NCBI GenBank assembly: GCA_004293365.1
Contig: RDYN01000047.1
Coordinates: 1 to 36,666, forward strand
DNA from: Oscillatoriales cyanobacterium
GTDB lineage: Bacteria; Cyanobacteriota; Cyanobacteriia; Cyanobacteriales; Microcoleaceae
Length of the DNA: 36,666 bases
Direction of reading: 5' to 3'
Positions within the stretch are counted from its first letter, which is position 1, and each line of letters starts with the position of its first letter. The translations under genes and the position numbers were made by a program. This document shows positions 32,092-36,666 of the stretch, one piece after another. Below the pieces are notes generated by a model that did not search any database, was not told where the DNA came from, and worked only from the letters and a program-made list of their open reading frames with translations.

Positions 32092-33177
32092 ATGAATTTT
32101 CAAGATATTCTTGACAGCGCAGAAAGTTACCTGAAAGAGTGCGTTGCACCCCGCGCGAAAATTATCGACAGTGACTCGGAAGCGCTGAAAACAGCACTTT
32201 TAGGGTTGGAAAGTCGATCGCTCTTGGCGCTGCGAATTCCCCAAAAATGGGGCGGTGCGGACATTCCACCGCAGATTTTTTACGAATATCAGGAATTGAC
32301 GGCGCGATATTCTGGGGCTTTGTCTTTCCTGCAAACTCAGCACCACAGCGCAAGTGCGATGATTGCTAGCAGCGACAATGAAATGCTCAAAGGCAGATAC
32401 TTGCGCGCGATCGCCCAAAAAGAGTTACGCTTGGGTGTTGGGTTTTCGCATTTGAGGCGATCCTCTTCGAGGGCTTCGCTAACGGGAAATCCGGCAGTCA
32501 CCGCAACTCCGGTAAAAGATGGCTATTTACTGTCGGGGAATGTTCCTTGGATTACTGGTTTTGGCTTGTTTGAAAAGTTTATTGTGGCTGCGGTACTTCC
32601 AGACAATCGCGCGGTTTTTGGTTTGCTGCCTTTTGCTAATATTGAACGGGAATCTGGTAAAATAGCTGTCAGCGAAATTATGCAGTTAATCGCCATGAAT
32701 TCGACTAATACTGTGACAGCAACTCTTGATAATTGGTTGTTGCAGGAATCGGAAATAATTTCGGTTAAAGCTGTCGGTTGGATTGCGGAAAATGACAGCA
32801 AAAATATCCTGAATTTTGTGCCGGTTACTTTTGGCTGTATTCGCGCGGGATTGGATGTAATTGCAGCGGCGGCGATAGTTAAAGATTCGCCTGTAATAGC
32901 GGCGGCTTGCACAAAATTGGAGGTGAAGCTCGATCGGCTAAAACAGCATTTCTCACAATCTCAACATAGCTCAAAAGCCGAACAATTAGCGCTCCGAGCG
33001 GAAGCTATTGATTTGGCGGTGCGGTGCGGGCACGCTGCGGTGGTGGTTTCTAGCGGTGCCGCTAACGGTACGCTGCACCCGGCTGGGAGAGTTTATCGTG
33101 AGGCTTTGGTGTATACTGTTTCCGGGCAAACTAAGGATGTGATGGTCGCTACGCTCGATCGCATTGTCGATTTTTAG
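32092..33177 (+). CDS. Acyl-CoA dehydrogenase family protein, atypical
   Basis: A 361-aa flavoprotein-like sequence: an N-terminal helical domain (RIPQKWGGADIPPQ, YEYQELTARYSGALSFL), a middle beta domain (VKDGYLLSGNVPWITG) and a C-terminal helical bundle (CGHAAVVVSSGAANGTLHPAGRVYREAL). At the place of the catalytic Glu in YEGT of classic enzymes the sequence reads VSGQTKD, so the standard dehydrogenase base is missing. It could be a flavin monooxygenase of the DszC/acyl-CoA-dehydrogenase type 2 group, or use a Glu elsewhere. A 28-bp repeat is read in frame as about ten residues (RRSSSRASLTG, about 122-132). The next gene is a cyclase-family hydrolase, 195 bp on. Confidence 0.8.
   Translation: MNFQDILDSAESYLKECVAPRAKIIDSDSEALKTALLGLESRSLLALRIPQKWGGADIPPQIFYEYQELTARYSGALSFLQTQHHSASAMIASSDNEMLKGRYLRAIAQKELRLGVGFSHLRRSSSRASLTGNPAVTATPVKDGYLLSGNVPWITGFGLFEKFIVAAVLPDNRAVFGLLPFANIERESGKIAVSEIMQLIAMNSTNTVTATLDNWLLQESEIISVKAVGWIAENDSKNILNFVPVTFGCIRAGLDVIAAAAIVKDSPVIAAACTKLEVKLDRLKQHFSQSQHSSKAEQLALRAEAIDLAVRCGHAAVVVSSGAANGTLHPAGRVYREALVYTVSGQTKDVMVATLDRIVDF
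32457..32484. repeat. 28-bp repeat inside the acyl-CoA dehydrogenase-like gene
   Basis: Identical to the inverted copy at 27716-27743 and one base different from 24290-24317. It is translated in frame in the loop between FSHL and the GNPAVTATPVKDG strand. Confidence 0.85.
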
Positions 33178-33372
33178 GGTGCGTCGGTTAGAAGGATTTT
33201 CGATTAGAGCGATCGACTAATGGCTGATATTCAATCAGGCTATACCGGAATTATTAAACCGCAGAGGGCGCAGAGGACACAGAGAGAGAATAGAGAGATT
33301 ATAATGCAGGACGATGCTACCGGATTTGATATGACGCACCGTACCATTAAAATAATGTGAGTTTTTGTGGCG

Positions 33373-34104
33373 ATGACAAATAACTTCAAATCAAACAATT
33401 TAAAAACGATCGCCTACCGCGACATTATAGACTTAACCCATGCAATTCATCCAAACATTCCCATCTGGCCCGGCGATCCAGCGCCGGAATTTGAAACTGT
33501 ATCTGAAATAGACAAAAACGGCTATTTCCTGAGAAAATTTTCCATGGGAGAACACAGCGGCACTCACATCAACGCACCCAACAGCTTCGATCCAGCAGGC
33601 GCGAGTGTTGATAGTTATGCGCCGCAGTCGCTAGTTTTGCCGGGAATTGCGATCGACCTTCGCGAACAATGTCTTGCCAATCCCGACTACACTTTAACGA
33701 TAGATGATATATTAAATTGGGAACGCCAGCACAAATTTATTGCACCGGGAAGTCTAGTTCTATTATATACTGGATGGCAAGTCAAATGGAATGATGGGCG
33801 AACATTTTTCAATCCTGACGAAGACCGAGTTTGTCACTTTCCGGGATTTGGTCTAGCTGCGACTCAATTTTTGTTAGAAGAGCGATCGATTGCGGGAATT
33901 GGTATTGACACTCACGGAGTCGATCCGGGACAAGATGAAAGTTTTGCTGTCAACAAAATGGTATTGCAAAACCAGGGAATTGTGCTGGAAAATCTGGCAA
34001 ATCTCCACTTGTTACCTGCGGCAGACTTCACTTTGGCGATCGGAATATTACGCCTTTTGGGAGGTTCAGGTTCGCCTGTGTCGGTGTTAGCTTTTGTGGC
34101 TTAA
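33373..34104 (+). CDS. Cyclase family protein (kynurenine formamidase-like)
   Basis: A 243-aa metal-dependent hydrolase-like protein. IIDLTHAIHPNIPIWPGDP opens the domain. The signature HSGTHINAP holds the metal-binding histidines (HxGTHxDxP in the family, with Asn in place of Asp here). Later GIGIDTHGVDPGQ supplies a further His/Asp. Family members include arylformamidase and other amide- or lactone-cleaving enzymes; substrate unassigned. The ATG at 33373 is preferred over GTG at 33367 (two residues longer). It lies on the same strand as the upstream flavoprotein and the downstream DUF1995 gene but with gaps of 150-195 bp, so an operon is uncertain. Confidence 0.87.
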   Translation: MTNNFKSNNLKTIAYRDIIDLTHAIHPNIPIWPGDPAPEFETVSEIDKNGYFLRKFSMGEHSGTHINAPNSFDPAGASVDSYAPQSLVLPGIAIDLREQCLANPDYTLTIDDILNWERQHKFIAPGSLVLLYTGWQVKWNDGRTFFNPDEDRVCHFPGFGLAATQFLLEERSIAGIGIDTHGVDPGQDESFAVNKMVLQNQGIVLENLANLHLLPAADFTLAIGILRLLGGSGSPVSVLAFVA

Positions 34105-34253
34105 GCTGTGGCATCTTTGAATTGGATATTTCGGGCGGACTGGGAGCAGCGCCCCACAAGAGTTGGATTATTTATTAACACAAAATTTTTCTGCTGATTA
34201 GCTTAATGCGGTAAAATTGGATTGAGAGAAGTCGAGTAAAAATAATAAGATTA

Positions 34254-35000
34254 ATGACAGAACTGCCAAAGGATCTCAATGATGCGATCGCCCAATCGCG
34301 CACAGCCACCGCCGCAGCCCTCTCGGATGGCAAGAATCTCCTGCAAGTCGAATTAGTCTTTCCCGAAATTGCCCTGCAAGCACAGTCTATAACGCAACAA
34401 TTCTTACCAGAATTTGAGGAAAGCCACTCCGGGGTGAAAGTCTTTTTTCCCGATGCTGGTGCAGCCGCCCTCGCCCGCCGCGATTGGGGAGAAGTACCTT
34501 TTAAAATAAGTGATTTGGGCAGCAGCCGCACTCCTGTTGAAGATAATATAGCACCGGAAGATGAACTGTTTTTGGTCGTGAATCCGGCGGCGGTAGAGGT
34601 GTCGCAAGTCGAAAAACTTTATATAGCTGCGGCGGGCCGCCCTGTGATCTTGCTCAACCCGCGCCTGGAAGATGTTGCTACTATAGGTATAGGTTATGCA
34701 GGCCGTCAGTTGCGCGATCGATTCCTGAGCAAAATCGAATCCTGCTACTACATCAGACCCCTAGATAAGGCGGCTTTATTCCGCTGCTATCCGCAACCGT
34801 GGCAAGTCTGGCTGGAAATAAATGACGAATACGAATTAATTTCGGAAACTGCTCAAAAACCTGTGGGAGACGATTTAGAACGGATTTTAGCGAAGGCTAT
34901 GGGAGTCGCCGATCCTGATTCGACTGCACCGGCAAAACCGCTAAAAAAGAAAGGTTTTTTAGCAGAAATGCAGACTTTCCTCAAGGCTTTGACTCAGTAA
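34254..35000 (+). CDS. DUF1995 family protein
   Basis: A 248-aa protein typical of cyanobacteria and plastids. Features: LPKDLNDAIAQSRTATAAAL at the start, VELVFPEIALQA, VFFPDAGAAALARRDW, the central ELFLVVNPAAVEVSQVEKL, VILLNPRLED and a lysine-rich C-terminus followed by an amphipathic helix (GFLAEMQTFLKALTQ). A plant relative (LPA3) is involved in photosystem II assembly, so a thylakoid-related role is possible but unproven here. No signal or membrane segment is present. The start ATG at 34254 begins the conserved region directly. Confidence 0.88.
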   Translation: MTELPKDLNDAIAQSRTATAAALSDGKNLLQVELVFPEIALQAQSITQQFLPEFEESHSGVKVFFPDAGAAALARRDWGEVPFKISDLGSSRTPVEDNIAPEDELFLVVNPAAVEVSQVEKLYIAAAGRPVILLNPRLEDVATIGIGYAGRQLRDRFLSKIESCYYIRPLDKAALFRCYPQPWQVWLEINDEYELISETAQKPVGDDLERILAKAMGVADPDSTAPAKPLKKKGFLAEMQTFLKALTQ

Positions 35001-35138
35001 TATTGTAGAGTGCGTTAGCTAGAGTTATTTTCGATTTGCTCGATCGACTCATCGCTGCCGCACCCTACACCGTGAAATCATTGTTGAGTCAATCTAAAAT
35101 CGACTGATACCAATTTAATGGGTCGTTGCACATATCCG

Positions 35139-35219
35139 GATCCCCCTCGCATCCCCCTTAAGAAGGGGGACTTTGAGTAACTCTTGTCCCCCCCTTATTA
35201 AGGGGGGTTAGGGGGGATC
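35139..35219. repeat. 81-bp GATCCCCC inverted-repeat element, second copy
   Basis: Same length and order as 29606-29686 but in opposite orientation. Outer ends GATCCCCC and GGGGGGATC, central CTTTGAGTAACTCTTG. Confidence 0.85.
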
Positions 35220-35427
35220 AGATTCTATGCCGCTTCACAGAAAAATGGTATGACTCGGTAGTAGCAATTGCCAAAGCACAATTAACAGCGGTTATCAATT
35301 CTCCCAAAGACTCGCAGGAGAGGGCACTGCCGTGTCTTTAGGGTATCTTTGTACTTCAGTTGTACCGAAAGCTGGGATAACTTCTCATTATGGCGATCGG
35401 TAACTACGCAAACAAAATTGGAAAATT

Positions 35428-35456
35428 TTACCAAATCTTTATAAAAGTAGTATAAT
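35428..35456 (+). promoter_or_regulatory. Predicted sigma-70 promoter of the phosphoesterase gene
   Basis: A perfect -10 hexamer TATAAT at 35451-35456 stands 17 bp after TTACCA (35428-35433; four of six bases of TTGACA). Transcription would start near 35463, giving a leader of about 95 nt before the GTG at 35559. Confidence 0.5.
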
Positions 35457-35558
35457 GGGTGACACCCCTCCTCAGCAAAAGATCGGAGGAAATAGCAGCT
35501 AAATCAGATGCTATAAGCTAGTAATTAAGGTTTCGAGTCACGAAAGCGGATAAACACA

Positions 35559-36338
35559 GTGGAGCACCGGCGCATTGTTATTGGGGACGTACACGGGCAT
35601 TACGACGGGTTAATGCTTTTGCTAGAGGCACTGGCCCCGAGCTCGGACGATCGCGTATATTTTTTGGGAGATTTAATCGATCGCGGGCCGAAAAGCGCTC
35701 AGGTATTAGATTTTGTGCAGCAAAGCCCCTATCAAACGCTGCTGGGAAACCACGAACAACTGATGTTAGATGCTTTGTCGGGGCCGTCAGTGGATATGCG
35801 GGCGTGGCAATCTTGGCTGTACAGCGGTGGGGATGCGACTGTCGCTAGTTACAAAGAGACAGGGATGATGCCGTACAAACACTTAGATTGGCTGCGATCG
35901 CTCCCAACGCATTTAGACTTAGGGGATATTTGGCTGGTGCACGCGGGTGTCCATCCGACTATGCCAATTCACAAACAGTCGATCGAACAATTGTGCTGGA
36001 TTCGCAAGGAATTTCACGCCATACCGAAACCGTATTTTCCCGATAAATTAATTATTACCGGTCACACGATCACGTTTACCTTTGAGGGGGTGAGGCCTGG
36101 TGAATTAGTCAGGGGCCAAGGGTGGCTGGATATTGACACGGGCGCTTATCATCCAAAAAGTGGCTGGCTGACAGGATTTGACCTCAGTTATCGCAGAGTT
36201 TATCAGGTAAATGTGTTTAACAATCAAGTGCGAATTTTGCCGTTTGATGAAGTTGTCAGACAATTGAAGCCGCAGATTCCTTCTCCAAAAGCTCAGTTGA
36301 AACCTCAGTTGAGCTCAGTTGTTCAACAAGAAGCTTAA
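35559..36338 (+). CDS. Metallophosphoesterase (calcineurin-like)
   Basis: A 259-aa phosphoesterase with all five metal-site blocks: GDVHGH (9-14), GDLIDRGP, LGNHEQ, VHAGVHP and TGHT. It resembles PrpA/ApaH-type Ser/Thr phosphatases and diadenosine tetraphosphatases of bacteria; which substrate is used cannot be told from sequence. It probably binds Mn or Fe/Zn pairs and is cytoplasmic. Translation starts at GTG 35559, just before the first conserved strand (RRIVIGDVHG). The C-terminal 25 residues (KPQIPSPKAQLKPQL) are a repetitive Pro/Lys tail outside the fold. Confidence 0.92.
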   Translation: MEHRRIVIGDVHGHYDGLMLLLEALAPSSDDRVYFLGDLIDRGPKSAQVLDFVQQSPYQTLLGNHEQLMLDALSGPSVDMRAWQSWLYSGGDATVASYKETGMMPYKHLDWLRSLPTHLDLGDIWLVHAGVHPTMPIHKQSIEQLCWIRKEFHAIPKPYFPDKLIITGHTITFTFEGVRPGELVRGQGWLDIDTGAYHPKSGWLTGFDLSYRRVYQVNVFNNQVRILPFDEVVRQLKPQIPSPKAQLKPQLSSVVQQEA

Positions 36339-36367
36339 ATCTAATAGGACTTACGCACGGGGACTCA

Positions 36368-36431
36368 GAAACCGGGTTTTTTTACGAAAATCCTCTCTCC
36401 TCGTCACAGATTAGGTAAAAAACCCGGTTTC
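36368..36431. repeat. GAAACCGGGTTTTTTT hairpin repeat, second copy
   Basis: Counterpart of 30663-30727 with the same arms and the same flank (TGATGCGTCC then AGGACTGA). The centre differs (CCTCTCTCCTCG), so the arms are the conserved part. Confidence 0.8.
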
Positions 36432-36634
36432 TTTGGTACTGATGCGTCCAGGACTGACTAAATGAAGTGCTTGGAAAAGCTTGACAATCTCTTCTTGAGT
36501 CTCTATTGTTTGTAGTAGTGGAAAGCAAGGGTTTTTCACGCGGAACTTTGAAAATTGAATAGATTTTGCGGTAGTGCCCTGAAGGAAAGGATCGGAGTAA
36601 GCTATAATTAGAGAAGTGTTTCCCATAGCGTGAT

Positions 36635-36666
36635 ATGACATTAGAAATTAGTTGCCCTAATTGTTG
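36635..36666 (+). CDS. Start of a gene cut by the window edge
   Basis: An ATG at 36635 opens a frame reading MTLEISCPNC to the end. The CPNC pair suggests a zinc-ribbon N-terminus. A TATAAT at 36603-36608 lies 27 bp upstream, placing the 5' end close to the start codon. Ten residues are too few for a family. Confidence 0.35.
   Translation, partial: MTLEISCPNC

Larger units (their letters stand above)
35001..35558. other. 558-bp intergenic region with repeat and promoter
   Basis: Includes an 81-bp inverted-repeat element (35139-35219) and a sigma-70-like promoter (35428-35456) for the phosphoesterase. Between them, 35220-35427 shows no ORF or structure I can name. The presumed leader (about 35463-35558) has a CCTCC/GGAGG hairpin and is long for such a gene. 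Confidence 0.6.

Noticed and set aside
36411..36641. 76-aa minus-strand ORF at the right end
   Set aside because: It lies over a dispersed hairpin repeat and the promoter region of the next gene.

Overview
The window looks like chromosome of a filamentous, non-heterocystous cyanobacterium (Oscillatoriales; Microcoleus/Oscillatoria-like is a guess). The grounds are many HIP1 sites (GCGATCGC), heptanucleotide G-rich repeats, several families of small palindromic repeats, a clpR-clpP3 pair, PAS/GAF hybrid kinases with a cyanobacteriochrome-type GAF, a Uma2 nuclease and a DUF1995 protein. No rRNA, CRISPR array, phage module or intact insertion sequence was seen.

Layout. 0.1-5 kb: a VWA protein, divergent from the ClpR/ClpP3 protease core pair; a J-domain/TPR protein; a Ser/Thr kinase with a zinc-ribbon head. 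5.0-6.2 kb (minus strand): a 243-aa conserved protein of unknown function, followed by two tandem tRNA-like RNAs whose 3' halves are encoded upstream of their 5' halves, closed by an intrinsic terminator. 6.4-8.9 kb: an MBOAT O-acyltransferase and its SGNH partner. 9.4-14.1 kb: a small membrane protein, an EI24 membrane protein, a ComB-type phosphatase, an LpxB-related protein and a Uma2 nuclease. 14.6-21.5 kb: a 1730-aa hybrid histidine kinase (REC, seven PAS, GAF, HisKA, HATPase, REC) and a REC-coiled coil-kinase. 21.8-29.6 kb: a glycan region with a TPR/methyltransferase protein, a GT2-GT2-GT4 fusion and a secreted clan-A glycosidase. 29.7-30.6 kb: an exported RNase A-like toxin with its CdiI-type immunity protein. 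30.9-36.3 kb: glucose-1-phosphate cytidylyltransferase, an acyl-CoA dehydrogenase-like flavoprotein, a cyclase-family hydrolase, DUF1995 and a metallophosphoesterase. At the right edge a new gene begins.

The most unusual feature is the minus-strand module at 5.08-6.22 kb. The downstream tRNA-like element (5171-5244) forms a complete cloverleaf (acceptor 7 bp, D arm 4 bp, anticodon stem 5 bp, T arm 5 bp, 3' CCA) only if read circularly permuted, the topology of two-piece tmRNA genes. The upstream element (5322-5406) has the same order with its own matching acceptor stem but an imperfect anticodon arm. The 243-aa gene lies immediately upstream with no terminator that I can see between, so one transcript could carry protein and RNAs. 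I know of no described bacterial permuted tRNA outside tmRNA. That, and the functional link to the protein, are inferences to be tested.

Neighbouring genes work together in a few places: ClpR with ClpP3 (mixed protease ring), MBOAT with SGNH (O-acylation of an exported glycan), toxin with immunity protein, and plausibly the glycosyltransferase, glycosidase and TPR-methyltransferase in surface polysaccharide metabolism. Most other genes are singletons separated by repeat-rich spacers, as is usual in these genomes.
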